Shown: positions 46,085 through 58,776, counted from the first letter of the stretch. The stretch is DNA of 64,000 bases from Acidimicrobiales bacterium (GCA_018401565.1 JAGYKS010000026.1:1-64000); one strand, 5' to 3'. The notes: generated from the letters alone by a model not told the origin. A program made the numbers and translations.

Positions 46085-47020
46085 CTAGGGGCGTGTGCTG
46101 TGGCCCAAAAGCTTGCGGAGTTCGGCCAGCTCGGTTCGCAAGGCCGATATCTCATCCAGAAGTTGCTCTGACGTAGCCGCCGATACCGGGTCGTGAGCAC
46201 CCGACGACTGGTCACCACCGACACCCACCCCTGTGTCGGCATCGGCCGCAGTTTCGGCAACCAGCGGGGTGTCAGTGCTGTGCTCGCCTCCGCCGGCGCC
46301 CAGGAGTTCGGCGTTGGCGGCATCACCGGCAGTCAAAAACGACGCCACCGACGCCGCCAGGGAACCAAGCAGGATCAGGCCCGACAACATCAAAACGGCG
46401 CCAGCGATACGACCGGGGGTGGTGTCGGGAACGATGTCGCCATACCCGGTGGTGGTCATGGTCACAATCCCCCACCACAGCGCGTCACCGAAATTGTCGA
46501 AGTTGTCTGCAGGGCCGTCGGCGCGCATGGCCACCCATGCGCACGACACCATCACCACCGCCGAGGCAAGCGCCACTTTGTTGAGCCTGCGCACCAACTT
46601 GCGGGTGGTGGGCATGCGGGCAGCCAGCACCACCAGACGCCCCAGGCGCACCAGACGGAACACCACCACCACCCGGCCAAACGACCCCACAAACAGGTAC
46701 CAGGGGAAGGTGCCCACCACGATGAGCAGATCGACCCAACCCCACTTCGACCGCAGGTATCCCGGGACCAGCCGACGCCGCACCAGCAAGTCGACCAGAA
46801 ACACCAGCCACGAGGCCGTGTCGACGGCGATCATCACCGGTGACAGCGGATCCACCCCGCTGCCGGCAAACCCGATGAACGGCAAGATGGCCGCAGCTGC
46901 GATCCACGGCAGGATCCGGCGGTTCCATTCCAGCAGCCGCGGATCGTCGTCGTCGGTGGTCCACAGCTCGGACCCTTGCTGGCCTGCTGCCCCTGCTCCT
47001 GCTCCTGCCCCCACGATCAC
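46085..47020 (-). CDS. Voltage-gated-type potassium channel
   Basis: The start is chosen as GTG 47,020 (VIVGAGAGAG...), because the longer frame to 47,119 overlaps the upstream gene. About 311 residues. Six membrane segments: S1 ILPWIAAAAILPFIGF, S2 IAVDTASWLVFLVDLLV, S3 WVDLLIVVGTFPWYLF, an S4-like segment with arginine every third position (FRLVRLGRLVVLAARM), S5 ASAVVMVSCAWVAM, the pore loop ALWWGIVTMTTTGYGDIVP with the K+ selectivity filter TTGYGD, and S6 AVLMLSGLILLGSLAA. A C-terminal coiled coil (LLDEISALRTELAELRKLL) could hold the tetramer together. Confidence 0.92.
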   Translation of the reverse strand: MIVGAGAGAGAAGQQGSELWTTDDDDPRLLEWNRRILPWIAAAAILPFIGFAGSGVDPLSPVMIAVDTASWLVFLVDLLVRRRLVPGYLRSKWGWVDLLIVVGTFPWYLFVGSFGRVVVVFRLVRLGRLVVLAARMPTTRKLVRRLNKVALASAVVMVSCAWVAMRADGPADNFDNFGDALWWGIVTMTTTGYGDIVPDTTPGRIAGAVLMLSGLILLGSLAASVASFLTAGDAANAELLGAGGGEHSTDTPLVAETAADADTGVGVGGDQSSGAHDPVSAATSEQLLDEISALRTELAELRKLLGHSTRP

Positions 47021-47042
47021 GGTGTGCTGTGCCGTGATTCGA

Positions 47043-47972
47043 TCAGCGCCGGGTGAGGGCGATGAGGCGAAGCAGTTCGAGGTAAAGCCACACGATGGTG
47101 ATGGTGATGCCCAACGCACCCATCCAGTTCATGTACGCCGGCATCCGACGCTCGGTCGCGCTTTCGATGAAGGCGAAATCCAGGGCCAGGTTGAGGGCGG
47201 CCACGATGCAGATCACCACACTGATGCCGATCCCCAGAGCCGACGGCTGGTTGTAGAACATCAGGTCCACACCGAACAGGCTGGCCACGATGCCCACCAG
47301 GTACATGACGAAGATCCCGGCCGTTGCCCCCACCACCACCATGGCGAACCGCTTGGTGACCTTGATGATCCGACTGGCGTACAAAAACATCATCACGCCA
47401 AACACCCCAAGGGTGGCCAAAATGGCCTGCAGCACGATGCCGTTGAACTGCAGTTCGTACAGTGCCGAGATGGCGCCCAGCACCACGCCGTACCCAAGTG
47501 CGTACAGCGGGCTGAGCACCGGGGCCAGCTTGGGCTTGACCATGGCCAAAATGGCCAGCCCGAACGCCACCAGCATGGGGATGAACACCCAACCCGGGAA
47601 CTGCACGTCGGAGTAGGCGGTGCCGCTGGCAATGGCGGCGTTGATCGACTCGGTTGACCCGGTGAGCACCTCACCGGTTTCACGGTCCACGGCCACCTGC
47701 GAGACCTGGCTCCAGCCGTACACACCCGACACCAGGATGATGGCCCACAGCAACAACGTGGCCCGCACGGTGCCGCCCACAGTCATCACCCGGCCGTCGC
47801 TGACCGGCGGCGGGGCCTGCCCACCGGCTACGCCGGTCTTGGCCGCCGCCAGCGTGGCCGACGACGTGCCGGCGCCTGCGGTGGGCGACGCCCAACCGGC
47901 CTGCGACTCGTCGGCGGAGTCGGGTTTGAACCGCTTGTCATTGAGCAACGGGTTGGACATGCCGAACGCCAT
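47043..47972 (-). CDS. Bax inhibitor-1 / YccA family membrane protein
   Basis: Start ATG 47,972 (MAFGMSNPLLNDKRFKPDSADE); the longer open frame upstream covers the divergent thioredoxin-like gene and is spurious. About 309 residues, with a polar N-terminus of about 65 residues and seven membrane segments from VRATLLLWAIILVSGVYGW onward. Family features: PLYALGYGVVLGAISALYE, KVTKRFAMVVVGATAGIFVMYL, and the C-terminal ALDFAFIESATERRMPAYMNWMGALGITITIVWLYLELLRL, with the D/E pair used as the pH sensor. The family forms Ca2+/H+-leak channels or modulates membrane proteases. Confidence 0.92.
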   Translation of the reverse strand: MAFGMSNPLLNDKRFKPDSADESQAGWASPTAGAGTSSATLAAAKTGVAGGQAPPPVSDGRVMTVGGTVRATLLLWAIILVSGVYGWSQVSQVAVDRETGEVLTGSTESINAAIASGTAYSDVQFPGWVFIPMLVAFGLAILAMVKPKLAPVLSPLYALGYGVVLGAISALYELQFNGIVLQAILATLGVFGVMMFLYASRIIKVTKRFAMVVVGATAGIFVMYLVGIVASLFGVDLMFYNQPSALGIGISVVICIVAALNLALDFAFIESATERRMPAYMNWMGALGITITIVWLYLELLRLIALTRR

Positions 47973-48071
47973 GGGAGGCCCTTTCGGGTCGACGCACCGC
48001 CCACAATGGGCGACGTTGTGAGCTTGGAACTCCCGGAGTGTACCGGGACACCCACTGATAGGTTGCGCACC

Positions 48072-48650
48072 ATGGCCCGTGTGACGTCCACCATGCTTGA
48101 GTTGGGCACTCCCGCCCCACCGTTTGACCTGCCCGACGCCCACGGCAAGTCCCACACCCTCGCCGACGGCCACGACGCATCGGCGCTGGTGGTGATGTTC
48201 ATCTGCAACCACTGCCCGTTCGTGCTGCACATCGGTCGTGAACTGGGCATCGTCACCCAGCGCATGATGGCCAAGGGGGTTGCGGTGGTGGGCATCAACG
48301 CCAACGACACCGACGCCTACCCCGACGACGCCGCCGAACACATGGCCCCCACCGCCCGCAGGTTCGGCTGGGACTTCCCCTACCTGCTCGACACTGACCA
48401 GTCCGTGGCCCACGCCTACCGCGCCGCCTGCACCCCGGACTTCTTCGTGTTCGATGGCCAGCGACGCCTTGTGTACCGGGGCCAGTTCGACGGGTCCCGA
48501 CCGGGCAACGATGTGCCCGTCACCGGCGCCGACCTGCATCGTGCCGTCAACGCCGTGCTGTCGGGCGAACCGGTAGCCAGCGACCAGCACCCATCCATGG
48601 GATGCAACATCAAGTGGCGCCCCGGCAACGAACCCGACTGGTTCGGCTGA
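48072..48650 (+). CDS. Thioredoxin-like (AhpC/TSA-type) protein
   Basis: The start is taken at ATG 48,072 (MARVTSTMLELGTPAPPFDLPD); the frame is open to 48,006 but has no better site. About 192 residues. Thioredoxin fold with the redox-type motif LVVMFICNHCPFVLHI (C-x-x-C-P), VAVVGINANDTDAYPDDAAEHM, FGWDFPYLLDTDQSVAHAYRAACTPDFFVFD with the conserved cis-Pro (TPDFF), and the C-terminal QHPSMGCNIKW. The pattern marks the thioredoxin family that follows N-x-N-D rather than classical peroxiredoxins. Cytoplasmic; divergent from the BI-1 gene by about 100 bp. Confidence 0.9.
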   Translation: MARVTSTMLELGTPAPPFDLPDAHGKSHTLADGHDASALVVMFICNHCPFVLHIGRELGIVTQRMMAKGVAVVGINANDTDAYPDDAAEHMAPTARRFGWDFPYLLDTDQSVAHAYRAACTPDFFVFDGQRRLVYRGQFDGSRPGNDVPVTGADLHRAVNAVLSGEPVASDQHPSMGCNIKWRPGNEPDWFG

Positions 48651-48684
48651 ACCGCCGACACCAATGGTTAGGGCGACTGCGGGG

Positions 48685-51173
48685 TCACGACAGCTGCGGT
48701 GACACCTCGTCAAGGAATGTGGCAATGACGTCGGCGAGCTCCGACGCATATGGCGGCTGCAGCACGGTGTTGTGATCCCCGTCCACCTGCACAACCCGGA
48801 GCTCAGGTCGTTGGGGCCATGACGCTGCCGCCACGCTTCCCGGCACCGTCATCAGCAGCGTTGGCCCCCCAAAGGTGCCGGGACTCGACGCCGCAGCGGC
48901 CAGCACGCCTCGTTCGTAGAAGTGGTCGTAACGCCGTTGGGATCCCGGTGCCGCCCGCCGTCTGACCACTGAGCGAACGCGACCGGCGGACCCGCCCGGC
49001 GGTTCGGCGCAGCAACGGCCGTGAACGCCAGCGGGTGCGATCGGGACGATGGATGGTGTCCAGCATCACCAGGCACACGCGATCCCCGTCGGCCTCGAGG
49101 GCTGCCGCCATCTCATGGGCGACCTCACCACCCCAGGAATGCCCGATGAGCACCGGTTGGCCGTCGGGGTACAGCGATCGCAGGTCGGCAAGATTGCGGG
49201 CCACAACCTCATCCATGCTGCGATCGGGACGCAGTCGCTGATGCAGGCCCCACTGCTCCATGATCACCACCGGTCCCCTGCCGCCCAGTTCCGCCACCAA
49301 AGAGCGGTAATTGAGCGCCGGCCCACCGGCACCACACACCATCACCATCGGCACGCCGGCAGTCTCGGTGCCAATACGCACCAGGTTCGATCGTGGTGAC
49401 GTTCCCGCATGTGTCTGCACCACTGTTGCGATCTGTGCCGGGGTGGTGGCCTGCAAAAAGTCATTGATGGTCAGTGGGATTCCTGCACCTTCGGCCAGCA
49501 TCTGCACCAGCTCCAGGGCACCCAATGAATCGAGCCCGACATCCCACAGGTTGTCGTCGACCCCCAGATCATGCACACCCAGCACCACCCGGCGGCCCCC
49601 ACGATCGCCCGTTCAGTTGGGGTGAGGGCCCGTTGGTGGGCCGGCGCGTCGCTCCACGCAACCACCTCGCAATCCTGCAAGGCCCGGCGGTCAAGCTTGC
49701 CCCGATCGGTAATCGGCAGCGCCTCGTGGCGCATGATCACCCCCGGAATGAGGTGTGCCGGCAGCTTCTGGGCGAGCTGGGCCCGCACAGTGCCCGCCGA
49801 CGTATTCGGCTCGGTCGTTACATGGGCCACAAACTGGCTACGGCCCGACCGCAGGGTGCCTCGGCAGCACAGCAACACTGGTGATTTGGTCGATGGACGA
49901 CAACGCCCGGACAGCTTCTGATGGTTCGACCAGCCGCCCATTGATCTTGACCATCTCATCGGTGCGGCCCCGATGGTGGAACACGCCAGCATCATCGACG
50001 TGCACCACATCGCCTGAGCGCCAGTACGGCACTCCATGTTCATCGACGCCAAACCGTTGCGCCGTCATGATGGGATCATCCCAGTAGCCGTCGGCGACCC
50101 ACCGACGAACCACCAGCTCGGCAAGTCCGTCGCTTCCAGCGATGGGATCCAGGTCAATGATGGACGGATCATCGGGCAGCCCCAAAGGCAGCGGCCCTTG
50201 CCCGAGTGGATCGTCAGATCCCACCACCAAGGTGGTCATGCCCACCCAAACCTCACTGGCGGCCAGGCCACTTCGCACCTCCACATCCGGTGCCGCAATC
50301 CGTCGCACGGCCGCCACCGCCGCCCAGTCTGTTCCCTCCCCGGCCAGCGCCACCCGGCGCAGACCGTCCAGCGTGCGACCGCCAGTCAGCCCAGCTGTGA
50401 ACACCCCAAGAAGTGAGGGGGTCATGTCCAGTGTGGTGATTTCCCGCTGATCGACGGCGTTGGCCAGTGCGTCAGCTGAAAGCGCAGACGGGTCCACCAG
50501 CCAGCACACCTGGCCAAAGGCAATGGCGCGCACGGCAAGGTACCCGCCCAGCCATTGCAGCGGAGCGAATACTGCCTTGCGGTCTCCCAGGGGTACCGGC
50601 CGGGTGATGCTGCGGCGGGCGATGGCCTCGTACTCCTGCCATCGCCGACGGACGACCCCTTTGGGCCGGCCGGTGGACCCCGACGTGAACAGGATCAACC
50701 CAAGACCTGCGGGGTCCCCAACCACTGGCTCGACCCACGTGGAAGGCAGCCCCGACATCTGCAGCACTGGTACACCAGCGATGTGAGCTGGCCCCCGACC
50801 CGTAGCGTCGACCACCTGACACGATCCCAGACGAGCCATCAGATCCACCGCTCGACCGGCGGGCTCGTCAACATCAATGGCTATCAGCGGTCGGGCCGCC
50901 CAATGGGCAGCGTAGATGGCTTGCACCGACGCTGCGCTGCGATCGACCAGAACAACCACCGGCTGATCAGCAGGTGTGTCAACCAACCGGGCAGCCAACG
51001 ACGAGGCCCCACTGGCGAGCTCGGCCACCGTCATGGTGGTGCGGGCGTCAATCACAGCATCATCGTCGCCATCGGCTGCAAGGCGCTCCAATCAACCCCG
51101 CCACCATCGGGCTCACTCGCCGGGCGAACATCTCATGGTCGTCTGCCGTGATCCCAAGCTGCTCCGACACCAC
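48685..51173 (-). CDS. NRPS-like single-module protein: adenylation, carrier, thioesterase (frameshifted)
   Basis: The start is inferred at GTG 51,173 or 51,170 (VVSEQLGITADDHEMFARR), a few bases after the thioesterase stop; a frame change near 51,090 joins to AADGDDDAVIDARTTMTVAEL. Adenylation domain: GLILFTSGSTGRPKGVVRR (core A3), AVDQREITTLDMTPSLLGV, YWRSGDVVHVDDAGVFHHRGRTDEMVKINGRLVEP (A7-A8). After a change near 49,860, LPITDRGKLDRRAL gives A10. Carrier: DDNLWDVGLDSLGALELVQML, with the phosphopantetheine Ser. Thioesterase: PVLIGHSWGGEVAHEMAAALE (Ser nucleophile) and, after a change near 48,950, VDGDHNTVLQPPYASEL (His). About 830 residues, no condensation domain. It would activate one amino or aryl acid, carry it as a thioester and release or transfer it. 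Confidence 0.8.
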
Positions 51174-51180
51174 GATCAGG

Positions 51181-52011
51181 CTACTTGGGACCAGCCAATG
51201 TCATGGTGTGGCGCAATCCGTCGGCCACACCGCCAATGTGTTGGTCATCAAACACGGTGAGGTGCTCGCCGGGGATCGACACCACGTTGAATCCGGCATC
51301 CAGCCAACTGGCCCAGCCCAGCGACGCCGAGCCGGTGTCGTCCACCGACCCGGCGGTGGTCAGCACTGTGACCGGGAAGTCCACACGCCGGCAGCGATAG
51401 GTCTGAAACGACAGGTATAACGACGCCATGGCCGGGTCGGTGATCACCGGTGGTGCGATTCTGGGCGGCAAGTCGGTGCGAATGCCCACCAGGCGCAATG
51501 CCCGACGCACCATTTCGGCGACCCGGTGGAAGCGCCGGTACAGGTAAAACACCACCCGACGGCGCATGTACTGCAGTCCCTCAGACCGGTCGTCCATCTC
51601 GGTGGCCAGCCGCAGGTGGAACCACAGGTACTCCCTCAGCGAGGTTGGCATGATCTGCCGTGGCTTGATGGTGTCGATCAGGCCCACGTACTGCACGGCA
51701 TGCCCGCGCTGGCGAAGCCGTCGGGCCAGTTCGATGGCAATCACACCGCCAAACGAATACCCAATGATGCGGTAGGGCGGGCCGACGGGCGGCGATGCGG
51801 CCAGCAGCGACGCGATGGTTGCTTCGTGGACGTCCACCCATTGGTCCACGGTGACCGGCAGCCGGGTGGGATCGGCCGGGACCAGCAGCGAAATCACCTG
51901 ATGGTCCCCGAGCGCATCAGCCAGACGTTGAAAGTGTGATGACTCGTCTCCCCAGCAGTGAACGGCGAGCAACGCCGGGAGCGACGGATCACCCCATCTG
52001 GCCCAACGCAC
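51181..52011 (-). CDS. Stand-alone thioesterase (alpha/beta hydrolase)
   Basis: 276 residues: MRWARWGDPSLPALLAVHCWGDESSHFQRLADALGDHQVISLLVP. The nucleophile elbow is PYRIIGYSFGGVIAIELARRL (G-Y-S-F-G-G, as in type II thioesterases). The late histidine lies in VVSIPGEHLTVFDDQHIGGVADGL. A cationic stretch (YMRRRVVFYLYRRFHRVAEM) in the middle could be a lid. The NRPS-like gene follows within about 8 bp, so it probably supports that enzyme by editing or releasing the thioester. Confidence 0.85.
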   Translation of the reverse strand: MRWARWGDPSLPALLAVHCWGDESSHFQRLADALGDHQVISLLVPADPTRLPVTVDQWVDVHEATIASLLAASPPVGPPYRIIGYSFGGVIAIELARRLRQRGHAVQYVGLIDTIKPRQIMPTSLREYLWFHLRLATEMDDRSEGLQYMRRRVVFYLYRRFHRVAEMVRRALRLVGIRTDLPPRIAPPVITDPAMASLYLSFQTYRCRRVDFPVTVLTTAGSVDDTGSASLGWASWLDAGFNVVSIPGEHLTVFDDQHIGGVADGLRHTMTLAGPK

Positions 52012-52012
52012 G

Positions 52013-52827
52013 TCAGCCGATGGGGAGCCATGGCGTCAGATCCCCGGCGAGGTCACGACCTGCGCCGTTCACTCCACGCAACCGGGGACGGCACCCGGGA
52101 TGTCTCGTAGGCCCCATGATCGGCGAGCAGCCCGCTGTCTTCGAAAAGCTGGAGTAGTGGGCACCGAGGATATAGGTGGTACCGGCGAGGCAATAAAGGT
52201 CAACCACGGCGTCAGCCACGCCCTCTCGAGAATTGTACGGACTCTTAGGTTGCTGCTCGATGACCCCATCGAACCGGGCGTGCACCATGGCACTGACATC
52301 GGGCGAGTCAGTGGACAAGAAGAACGCGACTTCAGGATCCTGACTGCGCAACGAAACCATACGTTTCAGATACCACTGCAGCGGGGAGTGCTGCAGTGCC
52401 TCTTTGGGCGAGTGGCGATTGCCACGAATCATCACCCCAATGGTGGGTCGGGTCCACGTGGCCAACGACCGAACTCTGGCAGCGATATTGGGAGTAGGCC
52501 GCAGCTGGCAACAACGGTCGCAACGGGATCTCCTCGTGCTCACCAATTGTGAATCTATCTCCGGAGACCACCAGCAGCGCACTGGCCGGGGATCATCCAG
52601 CCTGAGGCCATCTACACCCTGATGACGAGATGGACCGGGAAGTTGCCGATGGTGGCGACATCGGTGTCGAACAAGTCACCCAGCGGCGCACCGAAACTGT
52701 GGTCCACCGGCCACACCACACGCAACGATCGACCGGCCAGCCGAGCCCACACCTGTCCGGTCACCAGGGCCCGAAGGCGGCTGCCCAGACCCCCGTCGAC
52801 CCTGAGCACGAGCACACGACGCGCCAT
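52013..52827 (-). CDS. Fucosyltransferase-like protein (one frameshift)
   Basis: Start ATG 52,827 (MARRVLVLRVDGGLGSRLRALVTG). The motif V-D-G-G-L-G-x-x-x-R-A and VVWPVDHSFGAPLGDLFDT open the GT-B-like fold of NodZ/O-fucosyltransferase relatives. After a frame change near 52,600: RPTIGVMIRGNRHSP (the conserved I-R-x-x-R/D donor-binding region), EVAFFLSTDSPDVSAMVHARF and YNSREGVADAVVDLYCLAGTTYILGAHYSSFS, in which D-L-x-x-L and S-S-F-S are family hallmarks. It would transfer a fucose-type sugar from a nucleotide donor. First gene of the three-gene unit with the thioesterase and the NRPS-like gene. Confidence 0.7.
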
Positions 52828-52870
52828 CAGTTGGCACGCTCGATGGAGGCCATCGACGAGTGTGACGCTG

Positions 52871-53766
52871 TCAGGCGTCGAGGAACCACGACACGGCGAT
52901 GGCAGCAGCGGCGGTGCCGATGCCGGCACCCACCGCACCCAGCAGGATGTAGGTGCCCATCATCTCCACGCCCGTAAATGTCAGTTCACCAAACAGCGGC
53001 AGCTGGTCCGACGACGGCAGGGAGCGTTCGAACACCGGCTGGAAGATGCGCAGCACCCCGATGGCCAGTGCTGCGCCCACCACGCCCTGCACCAATCCTT
53101 CGGCCATGAACGGGATGCGGATAAAGGCCTTGATGCCCCCACCAGGCGCATCACCTCGATCTCACGACGACGGGTGAAGATGGCCAACTGGATGGTGGTG
53201 AGGATGATGAGCACTGCCACCACCAGCAGCACCACGGCCACGGCCAGACCCCACAGGGTGAGGAAGTCGCTGACGGCCTGGATGGCGGCGATGGCCTCGG
53301 TGGACCGTGCCACCCGGATCACCCCAGGTTCAGACTGATACTGCACCACAAGTTCTTCGACCGCAGCCGAGTCGGCACTCACCGGCACGACACGAAACGA
53401 CGGCGGCAGGATGTCGGGGGTGACGGTTTCGAGCATGTCGGGCGAGTCGGCGAACATGTCCGAGAATTCGGCGTAGGCCGCCTCTTGGTCAAAGAACGTG
53501 ACCCGCTCCACCTCGGGGTTGGCGTCCAGGCTGGACGCCACGGCATCGAGTTGTTCGGGTGTGGCGTCGGGGGCAACGAACACGATGAACTCGATGCCGT
53601 CCTGCCAGCGCTGGGTGGCGCGTTCCACACCCTGGCGGGCCATGAGCGCCACCCCCACCAGCGACAGCGACACGGTGACGCAAAGCACCGAGGCCACGCT
53701 GATGACCAGATTGCGGCGCAGGTTGGTCCACGTTTCGCGCACCGTGTAGTCGAGGTTCATCGCCAT
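52871..53766 (-). CDS. ftsX: FtsX, permease-like cell-division protein (one frameshift)
   Basis: Start ATG 53,766 (MAMNLDYTVRETWTNLRRNL), a typical actinobacterial FtsX opening. First membrane segment VISVASVLCVTVSLSLVGVALMA. The extracellular domain contains EFIVFVAPDATPEQLDAV, NPEVERVTFFDQEAAYAEF and LPPSFRVVPV. Then FLTLWGLAVAVVLLVVAVLIILTTI, and the conserved RRREIEVMRLVGAS. There the frame breaks near 53,130: a single missing base restores AFIRIPFMAEGLVQGVVGAALAIGV and the last two membrane segments. Because ftsX is normally important for peptidoglycan hydrolase control, this break is best read as a sequence error. Immediately downstream of ftsE. Confidence 0.92.
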
Positions 53767-53782
53767 GTTTGTGTCTCTCCGC

Positions 53783-54461
53783 CTAGTTGTACACGCCGCG
53801 GGACTGGTCACGGATGATGTCGCCGTGCTCCAGTTCGATGACACGGCGGCGCATGGTGTCCACCACGCTGCGGTCGTGGGTGGCCATCACCACGGTGGTA
53901 CCGGTGGTGTTGATGCGTTCCAGCAGGCGCATGATGCCCGCCGAGGTGGCGGGGTCCAGGTTGCCGGTGGGTTCGTCGGCCAGCAGGATCAGCGGACGGT
54001 TCACAAACGCCCGAGCCACCGACACCCGCTGCTGTTCGCCACCGGACAGTTCGTTGGGGAAGCGCTCGGCCTTGTCGCCCAGGCCCACCAGATCCAGGAT
54101 GGCCGGGACCTGCGAACGGATCACGCTGCGTGGTCGTCCGATGACCTCAAGTGAGAACGCCACGTTCTCGGCCACCGTCTTGGACGGCAACAGCTTGAAA
54201 TCCTGGAACACACAGCCGATGTTGCGGCGCAGAAAGGGCACCTTGGACGCACTGAGCGCACCCGACATCCTTGCCCGCCACCCAGATGCGACCGGTGGTG
54301 GGGGTCTCTTCACGGTTGAGCAACCGGATGAAGGTGGACTTGCCCGACCCCGATGCCCCGACGAGGAACACGAACTCGCCCTTGTCGATGTTGAGGCTGG
54401 CGTCACGCAGTGCGGTGACGTCGCCCTTGTAGACCTTGGAAACACCCTCGAGCTTGATCAT
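53783..54461 (-). CDS. ftsE: FtsE, cell-division ABC ATPase (one frameshift)
   Basis: [23 protein letters not shown] at 54,461. Walker A is [20 protein letters not shown] frame change near 54,265 interrupts the segment after IWVAGKD. The other frame then gives [22 protein letters not shown] (Q-loop), [16 protein letters not shown] (ABC signature), [17 protein letters not shown] (Walker B) and [12 protein letters not shown] (switch His). About 226 residues, normal. It drives FtsX to activate periplasmic cell-wall hydrolases at the septum. Sixteen bases separate it from ftsX. Confidence 0.95.
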
Positions 54462-54530
54462 GTTACGACGACGTTACCAACGCCGATGGCCTCCACGCCG
54501 CCATCCCCGGCGGCATTGGGGAGAAATTTG

Positions 54531-55649
54531 TCACCCGGCGTCCTCGGTGGCGTTGGCCCGTTCCCAGGAGAGGAAGGCCTCGAGCAGCGGATCCAGGTCG
54601 CCGTCGAGCACGCCGCTCACATCGCCGATTTCGATGCCCGACCGTTCGTCTTTGACCTGCTGGTAGGGATGCAGCACGTACGAGCGGATCCGGCTGCCGA
54701 ATCCGGCGGTCTCTTTGGGCCCGGCCAGGGCATCACGCTCGGCGATGCGGCGCTGGCGTTCCAGGTCGGCCAGGCGGGCCCGCAGGATCTGCATGGCCTT
54801 TTCCTTGTTCTGCATCTGACTGCGCTGGTTCTGGCACGACACCACCACCCCGGTGGGCAGATGGGTGAGCCGCACCGCAGAGTCGGTCTTGTTCACGTGC
54901 TGGCCACCGGCACCCGATGAGCGGTACACGTCGATGCGCAGGTCCTTGTCGTCGATCTCGATGTCCACCTCGCCTTCGTCCATGAACGGGAACGCACTCA
55001 GCGACGCGAATGCCGTCTGGCGTTTGCCCTGGGCGTTGAACGGGGAGATGCGCACCAGACGATGGGTGCCCTTTTCGCCGCGCAACAACCCGTAGGCGTG
55101 CTTGCCCCGCACCATGAACGTGACCGATGAGATGCCGGCCTCGGCACCTTCAGCGATGGACTCCACCTCAAAGGTGAACCCCCGCCCTTCAGCCCACCGG
55201 CGATACATGCGCAAAAGCATCTCGGCGAAGTCGGCCGAGTCGGTGCCACCCTCGCCGGCGTGGATCTCGCACACGGCGTCGTGGTCGTCCCATTCCCCGG
55301 AGAACAACGCCCGCAATTCGAGGCGATGCAGTTCACCGGCGGCGGCGGCGATGGTGGCGCCCACCTCGGCCAGCGTGGCCTCGTCGCCTTCCTCACGGCC
55401 CATCTCAAACAACGTGTCGGCGTCGTCGACCAGATCGGCGATGCGGGCAAACACAGCCAGGTCGTCGGTGACCGACGACAGCTCGCTGGTGACGCTGCGG
55501 GCCCGGTCGGGGTCGTCCCACAGTTCAGGTGCCGACGCCTCGGTCTCGAGCTGGGGCAGCATGTCTCGCAGTTGCTCGACGCGCAGATACGTGGCGGCCT
55601 CATCAAGACGGCGACGCAGGTCCCGCAGGGCTTCGGTGTAATCGGTCAC
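54531..55649 (-). CDS. prfB: Peptide chain release factor 2
   Basis: 372 residues, one uninterrupted frame. Stop-codon-recognition motif SPF in HRLVRISPFNAQGKRQTAF, catalytic GGQ in YRSSGAGGQHVNKTDSAVRL, N-terminal coiled helices from MTDYTEALRDLRRRLDEAA. The programmed +1 frameshift found near codon 25 in many bacterial prfB genes is absent. It releases peptides at UGA and UAA codons. Followed by ftsE and preceded by secA with only a few bases between, as in many actinobacteria. Confidence 0.97.
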   Translation of the reverse strand: MTDYTEALRDLRRRLDEAATYLRVEQLRDMLPQLETEASAPELWDDPDRARSVTSELSSVTDDLAVFARIADLVDDADTLFEMGREEGDEATLAEVGATIAAAAGELHRLELRALFSGEWDDHDAVCEIHAGEGGTDSADFAEMLLRMYRRWAEGRGFTFEVESIAEGAEAGISSVTFMVRGKHAYGLLRGEKGTHRLVRISPFNAQGKRQTAFASLSAFPFMDEGEVDIEIDDKDLRIDVYRSSGAGGQHVNKTDSAVRLTHLPTGVVVSCQNQRSQMQNKEKAMQILRARLADLERQRRIAERDALAGPKETAGFGSRIRSYVLHPYQQVKDERSGIEIGDVSGVLDGDLDPLLEAFLSWERANATEDAG

Positions 55650-55652
55650 CGG

Positions 55653-58372
<2,720 letters not shown>

Positions 58373-58449
58373 GAGAACCACAACTCTACCGCTCGCGGCA
58401 ACCTGCCTGACCCGCTAGCTGATGACCGGCGGCACCCACCACGGACAGC

Positions 58450-58776
58450 CTACGAGCAGGTGTCACACCTGCCGGCGCGCACCAGCCGTCGGGTGCGATT
58501 GCGCGACAGTTGCTGCTCGAGCTTGCCCACCGCCAGATCCACGGCGGCAAATCCGTCACGGGCGGCCACCTTGCACACGAACTTGTCGCCGTTGGCCTCG
58601 AGGATCACCTCGCATTGCTCACGGTCTGCGGCTCGGGCGGTGGCTTCGGACGTGAAATGCACCCGTGCCACCCTCACCTCGTGGTCGTAGCGTTCAAGTC
58701 GCCCGATCTTGTCGTGGACGCACTCGTTCAGGGCGGGTGGAACCTCGGTGTGACGGCTACTGACGATGATCTGCAC
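58450..58776 (-). CDS. hpf: Short-type ribosome hibernation factor (HPF/RaiA family)
   Basis: Start GTG 58,776 (VQIIVSSRHTEVPPALNECV), preceded by gaaggga; the upstream in-frame extension lacks family similarity. About 109 residues. The beta-alpha-beta-beta-beta-alpha ribosome-binding domain includes IGRLERYDHEVRVARVHFTSE, CEVILEANGDKFVCKVAARDGFAAVDLAVGKLEQQLSRNRTRR. It lacks the C-terminal dimerisation domain of long HPF. It binds the decoding site of resting ribosomes. Upstream of secA with about 80 bp between. Confidence 0.85.
   Translation of the reverse strand: MQIIVSSRHTEVPPALNECVHDKIGRLERYDHEVRVARVHFTSEATARAADREQCEVILEANGDKFVCKVAARDGFAAVDLAVGKLEQQLSRNRTRRLVRAGRCDTCS

Noticed and set aside
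47043..48794. 583-residue frame extending the BI-1 protein N-terminus
   Set aside because: The extension lies opposite the thioredoxin-like gene and has no membrane or family features; the BI-1 start at 47,972 fits the family.
55560..55649. Programmed frameshift site in prfB
   Set aside because: The frame is continuous from the start codon with no in-frame TGA near codon 25, so no recoding is needed.
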